From contig JBBSFE010000083.1 of NCBI GenBank assembly GCA_038239005.1, forward strand, positions 1 to 29,964: a stretch of 29,964 nucleotides of DNA, given 5' to 3'. This stretch comes from DASXHD01 sp038239005 (GTDB taxonomy: Bacteria; Myxococcota_A; Polyangia; Polyangiales; Polyangiaceae). Of this stretch, positions 6,111 through 13,703 are shown piece by piece. Each line of letters begins with the position of its first letter. The stretch's first letter is position 1. Both the position numbers and the translations under genes were made by a program. Below the pieces are notes generated by a model. The model was not told the DNA's origin, did no database searches, and worked only from the letters and a program-made list of their open reading frames with translations.

Positions 6111-7516
6111 GATTTGAGCTCCGTTTTTGCAAATTCGAGGGATGCGCGTTCGCTCTTCTTTTCGATCGCAAGCATGGCTTCGTCGAGCGTCGTGCCTTGC
6201 GGCAGCTCCGCCTTGAATACGGCGAGAAGCTCGGCCGCCGATTCGTGGCGAAGCTTGCTGTCGATCTGGAGAAGCTTCTTCACGAGCTCGCGAATCGGCT
6301 CGCGCGCGCTCTCGAGCGCGGGCGCGGGTTTCGTGCATATTGCAAGTATCAGCGCGCCGACGGTTTCGACGTCGTGGGGCGTTCGGCCGGTAAGCATTTC
6401 GTAGAGCACGACACCGAGCGACCAGAGATCGCTGCGCGCATCGATGTTCTTCGGGCCAAGCGCTTGCTCGGGCGACATGTAGAGCGGCGTACCGAGCATG
6501 AGGCCCGTCGATGTGAGGGCGGGATTTTCGGGCGATTGGAGCTGCTCTTTCACGCGAGCGATGCCGAAGTCGAGCAGCTTCACGACGACGTCGCCGCCAT
6601 CTCTACGCGCGAGAAAAATATTGGCCGGCTTGATGTCGCGATGCACGACGCCCGCTTCATGCGCTCGAAGAAGGCCCATCGCGGCTTGCGCGGCAATGCG
6701 GAGCGCTACGTCTTCCGGGAGCGGCCCGGTGCGCGCGAGGAGCTGCTGCAAGTCTTCGCCCTTGAGGAGCTCCATCACGAGATACGGATGGCTCGTCTCC
6801 GGATCGGTGCCGCTGTCGAGCACGAGCGCGATGTGTTGCGAGTCGATCGCGCCGGTCGCGCGGGCTTCGCGTTCGAAGCGCTCGATGATTTGTTTTCCGT
6901 CACCGCCGCGTGACGAATCGTTGCCAGCGATCTCCTTCACTTCTTTGACGGCGACGTGCCTCCCCGTCCCCATATGACGCGCTTCGTACACGGTGCCCAT
7001 GCCGCCTTGGCCGAGCTTCGAAATGATTTCGTACTTGCCGCCGATGATGCGACTCGGCCTGCTTGCGGGCTTCGTCTGCCCCGCGCCCGCGGATGCGAGC
7101 GTCGTCGCGACGACGGTGCCCGTGACGGCGCCGAGGATTTGCGCGACGTCGTTGGCGGTGAGCGAGCGCGCCGTTTGAAGGCTCATACCGAGCGTGCCTT
7201 TGTCTTGCGAAAGGCCGTTGCCCGATTCGAACTTGAGCGTCTTGCGGAGATGCGAGATGTCCGTCACCGGAAGCGAGTTCGCGCTCTTCGAAACCCACGA
7301 CGACCCGTTCCACTTCGGCGACTCGACAGCGCCGAGAAACCAAAGCCTCTCGTTCGGCGGTCGCACGGTCACGAGGAAGATGCGCCCGCCATCTTTCAGT
7401 CGATCGAGCGTCTTCGACGTCGTGTTGTACCGATCGACAGGCCAGATGTCCTTGAGCGCAACGCGCGCATCCTTCTCGAACACGGCCTTGCTGACGATGG
7501 CGAGAATGTCGGGCAC
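6107..7516 (-). CDS. Ser/Thr protein kinase with novel N-terminal domain
   Basis: 469 residues. The Hanks-type kinase domain spans about 161-440: glycine loop GQGGMGTVYEA (169-179), catalytic Lys191 (VAVKEV), HRDIKPAN (292-299, Asp294), DFG (316-318), GTPLYMSPEQA (342-352), DLWSLGVVLYEM. All catalytic residues are present and no transmembrane helix is evident, so it should be soluble and active. Residues 1-125 form a separate compact domain I cannot assign (IWPVDRY, GGRIFLVTVRPPNERLWFLG, KFESGNGLS, GMSLQTARSLT); from memory similar stretches occur in other myxobacterial proteins. An Ala/Gly/Pro linker (126-160) joins the two. GTG 7516 is fixed by an in-frame TAG 15 nt upstream. It is coupled by a 4-bp overlap to the BRCT gene downstream, a likely phospho-reader or substrate (inference). 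Confidence 0.92.
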   Translation of the reverse strand: MPDILAIVSKAVFEKDARVALKDIWPVDRYNTTSKTLDRLKDGGRIFLVTVRPPNERLWFLGAVESPKWNGSSWVSKSANSLPVTDISHLRKTLKFESGNGLSQDKGTLGMSLQTARSLTANDVAQILGAVTGTVVATTLASAGAGQTKPASRPSRIIGGKYEIISKLGQGGMGTVYEARHMGTGRHVAVKEVKEIAGNDSSRGGDGKQIIERFEREARATGAIDSQHIALVLDSGTDPETSHPYLVMELLKGEDLQQLLARTGPLPEDVALRIAAQAAMGLLRAHEAGVVHRDIKPANIFLARRDGGDVVVKLLDFGIARVKEQLQSPENPALTSTGLMLGTPLYMSPEQALGPKNIDARSDLWSLGVVLYEMLTGRTPHDVETVGALILAICTKPAPALESAREPIRELVKKLLQIDSKLRHESAAELLAVFKAELPQGTTLDEAMLAIEKKSERASLEFAKTELKS

Positions 7517-7528
7517 GCGCCCGCGATA

Positions 7529-7621
7529 CTAGATGGTCGCGCCGAAGGTCAGCAGCGAAAATGAAGCGGCCGCGAGCACGCCCATGACGAGGGCGGCGAT
7601 GTGCGGGGCGTCGAGCTTCAT
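7529..7621 (-). CDS. Possible 30-residue membrane peptide
   Basis: ATG 7621 opens a 30-codon frame that starts MKLDAPHIAALVMG and ends LLTFGATI before a TAG at 7529. After a short polar start with one Lys and one Asp it is one continuous hydrophobic segment (about residues 8-30), suited to a single membrane helix. It ends 12 nt before the GTG of the Ser/Thr kinase on the same strand and is divergent from the deacylase at 7679 (57 bp between starts). No strong Shine-Dalgarno sequence (a GGGAT directly before the ATG). It could instead be untranslated leader of the kinase gene. Confidence 0.4.
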   Translation of the reverse strand: MKLDAPHIAALVMGVLAAASFSLLTFGATI

Positions 7622-7678
7622 ATCCCGATCGTGACAGACTCGGCGGCGGCGCGCAATTTTTGGGCTACGCTCGCCCGC

Positions 7679-9403
7679 GTGAACGACCTCGTCCTCCAAG
7701 GCGGCCTCGTCTTCGACGGACGCGGAAAACCCGGCGTCGTGCGGGATGTCGGCATCACGGAGGGGCGCGTCGACGTGATTTCGAAGACGCCGCTCGAAGG
7801 CGCCGAAGTTGTCGATTGCCGCAAAAAATGGGTGGTTCCGGGGTTCATCGACCTCCACACGCACTACGACGCGGAGATCGAGCTCGGGCCGGGGCTCTCC
7901 GAATCGGTGCGGCACGGCGTCACGACAATCCTGCTCGGCAGCTGCAGCTTGAGCCTCGCGATCGGCGAGCCCGACGACTTGGCCGATCTTTTTTGCCGCG
8001 TCGAAGCCATACCCGACGAGCACGTGCGCCCGCTGCTCCACGCGAAAAAAACCTGGGAAGGCCATCGCGATTATTACGATCACCTCGACACGCTCGCGCT
8101 CGGGCCGAACGTGGCATCGTTCGTCGGGCACTCGGCGGTGCGCGCGCACGTGATGGGCATCGCGCGCAGCTTGAACAGCAAGATCAAACCCGAGGCGATC
8201 GAGCTTCGCGCGATGGAGCACATCCTCGAAGACGCGCTCGACGCCGGCTGGCTCGGCCTCTCGGTGCAAACGCTCCCGTGGGACAAGGTTGGCGGCGATC
8301 GCGACATCCGCAGTCGCCCGCTTCCGTCGACCTACGCGCGATGGAGCGAATACAGATGCCTCACGCGCATCCTTCGCGAGCGCGACAAAATCCTCCAAGG
8401 CGTTCCATCGCCGACGCGGCCACTCTCGTCGCTGCTCTTCTTCATCGAGAGCACGGGGATCGTTCGCAAGCGCCTCAAGACGACGCTCATCTCGATGATG
8501 GATCTCCGCGCGAACCGCGGGATTCGCCATCTCACGTCGGGCCTCGCGCGGCTTTTCAACGCGTGCTTCGACGCCGATTTTCGCTGGCAAGCGCTTCCCG
8601 AAGTGTTCGATCTCTGGGCGGACGGGCTCGACCTCGTCGTCTTCGAAGAGTTCGGCGCGGGCGCAGCTGCGCTCCATTTCGCGGAGCACGCCCAGCGCGT
8701 GGAGCTCCTGCGCGATCCCGAGTATCGCGCGCGTTTTCGTCGCGAGTGGACCGACAAATATTTGCCGAAGTTCTTCCATCGCGATCTCCACGAGTCGCTC
8801 GTCCTTGCCTGCCCCAACGCGACGCTCGTCGGAAAATCGTTCACCGCCATCGCCAAAGATCGCGGGCACGACGCCATCGACACGTTCCTCGATTTGGTCG
8901 CCGAATTCGGCACGAAGCTCCGCTGGTACACGGTCATGGCGAACGACCGCCCCGACGTGATTCGCGAAATGATCTCGAGCCCCGACGTGCTCATCGGGTT
9001 CTCCGATGCGGGCGCGCACCTCCGCCAGATGGCGCACTACAACTTCCCGCTTCGCATGCTGCGTCTCGTGCGCGATTCGCAGCGGCGCGGCGAAGGGTTC
9101 ATGTCCATCGAGAAGGCCGTGCATCGCCTCACCGGCGAGATGGCGGCGTGGCTCGGCATCGATGCGGGCACCATCGAGGTTGGCAAACGCGCCGACATCG
9201 TGGTGATCGATCCTGAGTCGCTCGACGCCGAGCTCGAGGAGGCGGTGGAAGCGCCGATGGAATGCTTCCAAGGATTTTCGCGGATGGTTCGGCGCAACGA
9301 TGACGCCGTCGATCTCGTCCTCGTCGCCGGCCGCGCCGCATTTCGCGACGGCGCAACGACGGCAGCGCTCGGGCACGAAAAGCTCGGGCGCGTTCTTCGA
9401 TAA
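7679..9403 (+). CDS. N-acyl-D-amino-acid deacylase (D-aminoacylase family amidohydrolase)
   Basis: 574 residues from GTG 7679, which puts the first strand (LVLQGGLVFDGRG) at the usual place; TACGCT ends 7 nt upstream and may be the -10 of a leaderless mRNA. The family removes the acyl group from N-acyl-D-amino acids using a zinc centre in an amidohydrolase barrel. Seen: the HxH metal motif in GFIDLHTHYDAEIE (His60/62), the Cys of LLGSCSLSLA (Cys89) that matches the zinc Cys of D-aminoacylases, VGHSAVR (His151), the late SDAGAH motif with its catalytic Asp, and the closing GTIEVGKRADIVVID of the small beta domain. It is somewhat longer than the roughly 480-residue D-aminoacylases. The stop and the next ATG share a base (TAATG), so it is coupled to two dehydrogenases. 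The true substrate may be another N-acyl or cyclic amide. Confidence 0.88.
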   Translation: MNDLVLQGGLVFDGRGKPGVVRDVGITEGRVDVISKTPLEGAEVVDCRKKWVVPGFIDLHTHYDAEIELGPGLSESVRHGVTTILLGSCSLSLAIGEPDDLADLFCRVEAIPDEHVRPLLHAKKTWEGHRDYYDHLDTLALGPNVASFVGHSAVRAHVMGIARSLNSKIKPEAIELRAMEHILEDALDAGWLGLSVQTLPWDKVGGDRDIRSRPLPSTYARWSEYRCLTRILRERDKILQGVPSPTRPLSSLLFFIESTGIVRKRLKTTLISMMDLRANRGIRHLTSGLARLFNACFDADFRWQALPEVFDLWADGLDLVVFEEFGAGAAALHFAEHAQRVELLRDPEYRARFRREWTDKYLPKFFHRDLHESLVLACPNATLVGKSFTAIAKDRGHDAIDTFLDLVAEFGTKLRWYTVMANDRPDVIREMISSPDVLIGFSDAGAHLRQMAHYNFPLRMLRLVRDSQRRGEGFMSIEKAVHRLTGEMAAWLGIDAGTIEVGKRADIVVIDPESLDAELEEAVEAPMECFQGFSRMVRRNDDAVDLVLVAGRAAFRDGATTAALGHEKLGRVLR

Positions 9404-10623
9404 TGAAAGCGCTCACCTTTCGCATCGAGCTCGCTCGCCTCGCGTTCGCCAAAGTCTTCGGCATGATCTCGCCGCGCGCGTACGTGTCTGGCTTTGGCGC
9501 GGTGCAATGCGAGAAAGTCGACGAGCCCAAACCACACGGCGACGACTGGGTGATGGTGAAGCCCACGCTCGCCGGCATTTGCGGAAGCGACGTCATGCAG
9601 GTCTTCCTCGAAGCGGCCGCCGACAACCCGCTCTCGGCCGTCGTGTCGGCTCCGCACGTGATGGGTCACGAAGTGGTCGGCGTCGTCGTCGACGTCGGAT
9701 CGGCCGTAAAAAAGGTCGCAAGAGACGATCGCGTCGCCATCTCGCCGTGGCTCCCGTGCGCCGTCCGCGGGCTCGCAGCATGTGAAGCGTGCGAGCGAGG
9801 CGACTACGCGCTCTGCTCGAATTTCTTCGACGGGAAAATCGAGCGCGGCATGCACCTTGGAAACTGCCGCGATGTCGGCGGCGGTTTCGCCGAAGCGATG
9901 AGCCTGCATGAGTCGATGCTCTTCCCGATCCCGGAAGGCGTGTCGTTCGACGACGCCGTGCTCGCCGATCCGTTTGCCGTCGCGCTCCACGCCGTTCTTC
10001 GCGCACCGCCCGTGAAAAGCGAAACCGTCGTCGTGTGGGGTTGTGGCTCGCTCGGCCTCATGACGGTGCAGCTTCTCTCCGTCTTGTTTCCCGGCGTGAC
10101 GATCCTCGCGGTCGATCACAAGCGTCGCCTTCAGCCGCTTCTCGAGAAGCTCGGCGCAACCAAGCTCTTCACGACGCGCGGTCGCGAGCTCATCGCCGAG
10201 ATGGGCGACTACATGAAGGCGCCGATCCGCAAGCCCTTCTTCGGTTTGCCGTGGCTCCAAACGGGCGTCGACAAAATTTACGACACCGTCGGCGCACCGA
10301 GCACGCTCGAAGTGGGTGTGCGCATTTGCAAACCTCGCGCATCGATCGTCATGGTGGGCGTTGCTCGGCCGCGCAGGTTCGAGTGGACGCCGCTCTACTT
10401 CAAAGAGATCTCGCTCCTCGGCTCCAATGCGTACGGCATGGAGACGCTCGAAGGTCGACGCGCCCACGGCATCGAGATTTATCTCGATTTGCTCGACAAA
10501 AGGCGGCTTGCGCTCGATGGCATCGTGACGCATCGGTTTCCGCTCGAGAAATTCCCCGAGGCGTTCATGGCCGTGTATGACAAGCGCCGCTCTGGAGCGG
10601 TGAAGGTTTTGTTTCAGCCGTGA
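9403..10623 (+). CDS. Zinc-dependent medium-chain dehydrogenase, copy 1
   Basis: 406 residues, MDR (alcohol dehydrogenase-like) superfamily. Catalytic-zinc ligands: Cys60 in GICGSD and His89 in MGHEVVG. Four structural-zinc cysteines at 119, 127, 130 and 138 (CEACERGDYALC). The NAD(P)-binding Rossmann motif is VWGCGSLGLM (211-220), followed by VTILAVDHKRR, where the Asp suggests NAD rather than NADP. It should oxidise an alcohol or polyol or reduce the matching carbonyl; the substrate cannot be read from sequence. An unusual N-terminal extension (FRIELARLAFAKVFG) precedes the catalytic domain and is also present in the next gene. It starts on the last base of the upstream deacylase stop, and copy 2 follows after 7 bp. 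Confidence 0.9.
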   Translation: MKALTFRIELARLAFAKVFGMISPRAYVSGFGAVQCEKVDEPKPHGDDWVMVKPTLAGICGSDVMQVFLEAAADNPLSAVVSAPHVMGHEVVGVVVDVGSAVKKVARDDRVAISPWLPCAVRGLAACEACERGDYALCSNFFDGKIERGMHLGNCRDVGGGFAEAMSLHESMLFPIPEGVSFDDAVLADPFAVALHAVLRAPPVKSETVVVWGCGSLGLMTVQLLSVLFPGVTILAVDHKRRLQPLLEKLGATKLFTTRGRELIAEMGDYMKAPIRKPFFGLPWLQTGVDKIYDTVGAPSTLEVGVRICKPRASIVMVGVARPRRFEWTPLYFKEISLLGSNAYGMETLEGRRAHGIEIYLDLLDKRRLALDGIVTHRFPLEKFPEAFMAVYDKRRSGAVKVLFQP

Positions 10624-10630
10624 GCCGTTC

Positions 10631-11860
10631 ATGAGAGGCGTTCGATTCGACATGTCGTATCCGCGCCTCGCGGCCGCGCGCGTCGCCGGCTTTTTCTCGA
10701 CGAACGGATTCGTCGCATCGTTCGGACCCATTGGTCTCCGCGAGATGCCCGACCCGAAGCTCATCGCCGACGACTGGGTAAGCGTGACGCCCACCGTCAC
10801 GGGCGTGTGCGGCAGCGACGTGAAGCAAATCTTCCTTGATGCCGACGTCGACAACCCGCTTCGCACGCTCATCTCGTTTCCACACGTGCTTGGTCACGAA
10901 GTCGCCGCGCGAGTCGTCGAGGTCGGTCCACGCGTGCGTCGCGTGAAGGTGGGCGATCGCGTTGCGGTCTCGCCGTGGCTTCCGTGCGAGGTGCGCGGTC
11001 TTCCGCCATGCGAGCGTTGCAAAAGCGGAGATCTCTCGCTGTGCGACAACTTCACGCGCGGTTCATTTGCGCCGGGCATTCACGCGGGCAACTGCCGTGA
11101 CGTGCCCGGTGGTTACAGCGACCGCATGATCGCGCACGAGTCGATGTGCTTTCCGATCCCCGATGGCGTCACCGATGAAGAGGCGGCGCTCTCCGATCCG
11201 TTTTCCGTCGCGCTTCATGCGATCCGCAAAGCGCCGCCAAAACCCGGCGAAACAGCGCTCGTCTACGGGTGCGGCCCGCTCGGACTTCTCACGATTCACG
11301 CGCTCGCGCGGCTCTATCCCGACGTCCGCATCATCGCCGTCGACTTGCACGGCTACCTCGAGCCGTTCGCACGCGAGATGGGCGCGCACGACTACGTGAT
11401 CGGCGCTGGCGCCGAGCTCATCGAAAAAATCGCGGGCCTCGTTTCGGCGCGCGTCGAGTCCGTGGCGATGGCGTTGCCTTGGGTAACGGGCGGCGTCGAT
11501 CGTATCTACGACACCGTGGGCATCGCCGAGACGCTCGAGACAGCCGTTCGCCTCATCAAACCGCTCGGCACCGTGCTTCTCGTCGGTGTTGGCACGCCGC
11601 GTCGCTACGAGTGGACGCCGATCTTCTTTCGCGAGATCAGCGTCATCGGCTCGAACGCCTACGGCATCGAAGACTTCGACACCGGCCGCATGCACGGCTT
11701 CACGCACTACCTCGAGCTCTGCGCGAGCAAACGCCTCGACCCGACGAAGATGGTGACGCACCGCTTCCCTCTCGAGGCATACCGCGAAGCTTTCGTGACC
11801 GCGCGCGACAAGCTGCGGCACGCGTCGGTCAAAGTCGTCTTCACGCAATCTTCCAAGTGA
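10631..11860 (+). CDS. Zinc-dependent medium-chain dehydrogenase, copy 2
   Basis: 409 residues, a clear tandem paralogue of the preceding gene. The catalytic Cys60 (GVCGSD) and His89 (LGHEV), the structural cysteines 119, 127, 130 and 138 (CERCKSGDLSLC) and the Rossmann motif VYGCGPLGLL (211-220) fall at exactly the same residue numbers, so the first 220 residues align without gaps. Conserved blocks such as VSPWLPC, GNCRDV, GVDRIYDTVG, EWTP.(F/Y)F(K/R)EIS and GSNAYG confirm duplication followed by marked divergence. The two could work as a heteromer or on successive substrates. The last 20 bp overlap the convergent LD-carboxypeptidase gene. Same operon as the deacylase. Confidence 0.9.
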   Translation: MRGVRFDMSYPRLAAARVAGFFSTNGFVASFGPIGLREMPDPKLIADDWVSVTPTVTGVCGSDVKQIFLDADVDNPLRTLISFPHVLGHEVAARVVEVGPRVRRVKVGDRVAVSPWLPCEVRGLPPCERCKSGDLSLCDNFTRGSFAPGIHAGNCRDVPGGYSDRMIAHESMCFPIPDGVTDEEAALSDPFSVALHAIRKAPPKPGETALVYGCGPLGLLTIHALARLYPDVRIIAVDLHGYLEPFAREMGAHDYVIGAGAELIEKIAGLVSARVESVAMALPWVTGGVDRIYDTVGIAETLETAVRLIKPLGTVLLVGVGTPRRYEWTPIFFREISVIGSNAYGIEDFDTGRMHGFTHYLELCASKRLDPTKMVTHRFPLEAYREAFVTARDKLRHASVKVVFTQSSK

Positions 11861-12734
11861 GCGCGCCCGCCGCGAGTGTTGCAGGGGCGCCGAGCGTGAA
11901 CGATTCGTTGCGCGACGCGTGCCCGAAGGGTGCACCCGCATAAACGGGAATGCCGAGCGAGGTCGTGCGCTCGGCGAGGACCGTGTCGATGGTGACGCCG
12001 TCGTGAGTCGGATCGCATTGGTCGAAGTCGCCGAACACGATCGCAGCGGCATGCGCGAAGTGGCCACCTTCGATGAGAGACGTGAGCATGCGATCGACGC
12101 GAAAGGGGTGTTCGGTGACGTCTTCGAGGAGCACGATGGCGCCACGAGGGATCGCGAGAGAGCCTGCCGCAGCCAGCGCACATAGGAGCGCGAGGTTGCC
12201 GCCGAAGAGCACGCCCGTCGCGTCCCCCTCCTTGATTGCGCGAAGCCCGCTCCATGTTCGCGGCGACGCCGGGCGTTCGAGCGCCGACATCCACGTCGCG
12301 CGATTGCGTGCAATATGCACGTTGCTCGAAGCGCCGAGCCCGGTCGCGTTCGACGCGTGAACACACGCGACACCGCACGCCGCCGCGTGGACATGAAGCG
12401 CGGTGATGTCCGAAAACCCAACGATCCACTTCGGTGCGCGCGCGAATTCCTCCCACGGCAGTCGCTTCGCGATCCGCGTCGCGCCGTAACCTCCGCGCGC
12501 CGCAACGATCGCCCGAACGCTCGGATCGCGCATCGCGGTTGAGAGCTCGTGGGTGCGCCGGGCGTCGTCACCTGCGAGAAACCCCACCCGCGCGAACATG
12601 TCACCGTGCATCACGAGCGAGTACCGCTGGCCAAGCCACGCGAGGCCGGCGAGCAATGCTTCGCGCGGAAATGGGCTCGAAGGCGCAACGATCGCGATGC
12701 GATCACCCGGGGCAAGCGGCGGCGGAGCCAGCAC
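11841..12734 (-). CDS. LD-carboxypeptidase (peptidase family S66, MccF/LdcA-like)
   Basis: 297 residues. S66 enzymes cut the L,D bond before the terminal D-Ala of muropeptides (peptidoglycan recycling) or, as MccF, detoxify microcin C-like peptide antibiotics. The catalytic triad is in place: Ser108 in VGFSDITALH, Glu204 in VLLEDVTEHPFR, His272 in GAPFGHASRNESFTLG. ARGGYGATRI (79-88) is the conserved loop, with Ala where Ser is common. The N terminus (APGDRIAIVAPSSPF) is canonical and no signal peptide is present, so it acts in the cytoplasm. GTG 12734 is fixed by an in-frame TAA 12 nt upstream; TAAGCT ends 6 nt before it. It overlaps the convergent dehydrogenase by 20 bp. MccF versus LdcA function cannot be settled here. 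Confidence 0.9.
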   Translation of the reverse strand: MLAPPPLAPGDRIAIVAPSSPFPREALLAGLAWLGQRYSLVMHGDMFARVGFLAGDDARRTHELSTAMRDPSVRAIVAARGGYGATRIAKRLPWEEFARAPKWIVGFSDITALHVHAAACGVACVHASNATGLGASSNVHIARNRATWMSALERPASPRTWSGLRAIKEGDATGVLFGGNLALLCALAAAGSLAIPRGAIVLLEDVTEHPFRVDRMLTSLIEGGHFAHAAAIVFGDFDQCDPTHDGVTIDTVLAERTTSLGIPVYAGAPFGHASRNESFTLGAPATLAAGALTWKIA

Positions 12735-12759
12735 GTTTCGAGCTTACCATCGCGCCACG

Positions 12760-12788
12760 TTGACCCCCGCATGCGCCATCGCTACTCC
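12760..12788 (+). promoter_or_regulatory. Candidate sigma70-type promoter for the acyltransferase operon
   Basis: TTGACC (12760-12765) and TACTCC (12783-12788) are separated by 17 bp. Transcription would start about 7 nt after the second box, at the GTG start codon (12795), giving a leaderless mRNA; there is no Shine-Dalgarno sequence there. The -10 match is only partial. Confidence 0.4.
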
Positions 12789-12794
12789 TGACGC

Positions 12795-13703
12795 GTGAGC
12801 GCGCTTGTCCTTCCCTCCTGGGCCGCGCGAAGTAGCATCGCGCGCGCGGTCGCGGGCGCGGTCGATCGCGTCGTGGACCGTTCGCTCTCGAACATGCTCG
12901 ATGAAGAGTTCGAAAAGCGACTCGAGCGCGTCCCGAAAAATCTCGGGCAATCCGGTGTCGATCCGTTCGGCCTCGACCCGCAATGGACGAAGTACGCCCT
13001 CGCCTTTGCGGCGCACCTCCATCGGCGTTACTTCCGCACGGAGGTCTTCGGCGCGAAATCGATTCCGGCAGGCCGCGTTCTCTTGATCGCGAATCACTCG
13101 GGGCAGCTGCCGATCGACGGCGCGCTCATTGGCGCCGCCATGTTCATGGACGTCGAGCCTCCGCGGTTCACGCGCGCGATGGTGGAGAAGTGGTCGCAGA
13201 CGCTCCCGTTCGTCGCGCTCCTCTTTTCGCGCGTCGGGCAAGTCGTGGGCGTTCCCGAAAATGCGAAGCGCCTCCTCGAAGAAGACGAAGCGCTGCTCGT
13301 GTTCCCGGAAGGCGCGCGCGGCATCTCGAAGACGTTCGACAAGCGCTATCAGTTGATGCCGTTCGGCCTTGGCTTCATGCGCCTCGCGATGGAGACGAAG
13401 ACGCCCATCGTGCCGGTCGCGGTGATCGGCGGCGAAGAGCAATACGTCTCGCTCGCAAACATCGAGTCGCTCGCGAAGATCTTCCGCATGCCGGCGTTCC
13501 CGATCATGCCGCAGCTTCTCTTGCCGGGCGGTGCGCTCCCGCTTCCGACGAAATATCGAATTCACTTCGGGGAGCCCATGCACTTCGAAGGCGACGCCGA
13601 CGACGACGACTCGGTCATCGAAGAAAAAGTCTGGGTCGTTCAGAAAACGGTTCAATCGATGGTCAATCGTGGCCTTCGCGATCGAAAGCACGTGTTCTGG
13701 TAA
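12795..13703 (+). CDS. PlsC-like glycerolipid acyltransferase
   Basis: 302 residues. The acyltransferase motifs are NHSGQLPID (His101 ... Asp108) and FPEGARG (170-176), with VAVIGGEEQ further on. The His-Asp spacing is wider (H-x6-D) than the classical H-x4-D; this variant is known among LPLAT-superfamily proteins close to diacylglycerol-type acyltransferases. It should transfer an acyl chain to a lipid or glycerol acceptor at the membrane face; no clear membrane helix besides hydrophobic patches. GTG 12795 is pinned by TGA two codons upstream. The stop overlaps the next gene's start (TAATG), so it is coupled to an SDR-type protein. From memory, a similar acyltransferase/epimerase-like pair is conserved in actinobacteria (Rv0502/Rv0501 of M. 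tuberculosis). Confidence 0.85.
   Translation: MSALVLPSWAARSSIARAVAGAVDRVVDRSLSNMLDEEFEKRLERVPKNLGQSGVDPFGLDPQWTKYALAFAAHLHRRYFRTEVFGAKSIPAGRVLLIANHSGQLPIDGALIGAAMFMDVEPPRFTRAMVEKWSQTLPFVALLFSRVGQVVGVPENAKRLLEEDEALLVFPEGARGISKTFDKRYQLMPFGLGFMRLAMETKTPIVPVAVIGGEEQYVSLANIESLAKIFRMPAFPIMPQLLLPGGALPLPTKYRIHFGEPMHFEGDADDDDSVIEEKVWVVQKTVQSMVNRGLRDRKHVFW

Noticed and set aside
4902..6404. A 500-codon plus-strand frame running through the hip locus and beyond
   Set aside because: Only its first ~30 codons resemble a protein (HipA N terminus). The rest is out of frame with the HipA C terminus and HTH gene and antisense to the BRCT and kinase genes.
7529..9376. A 615-codon open frame on the minus strand
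   Set aside because: It is antisense to the deacylase, which has clear family motifs. The antisense protein is Arg/Glu/His-rich with no domain, as expected from a GC3-rich gene read in reverse; only its last 30 codons, outside the deacylase, look like a possible separate ORF.
9037..10872. A 611-codon open frame on the minus strand
   Set aside because: Antisense to the deacylase end and the first dehydrogenase, with low-complexity composition and no motif.
12983..13702. N-terminal extension of the SDR gene
   Set aside because: The frame is open but overlaps the acyltransferase out of frame; the Rossmann motif begins shortly after ATG 13703.
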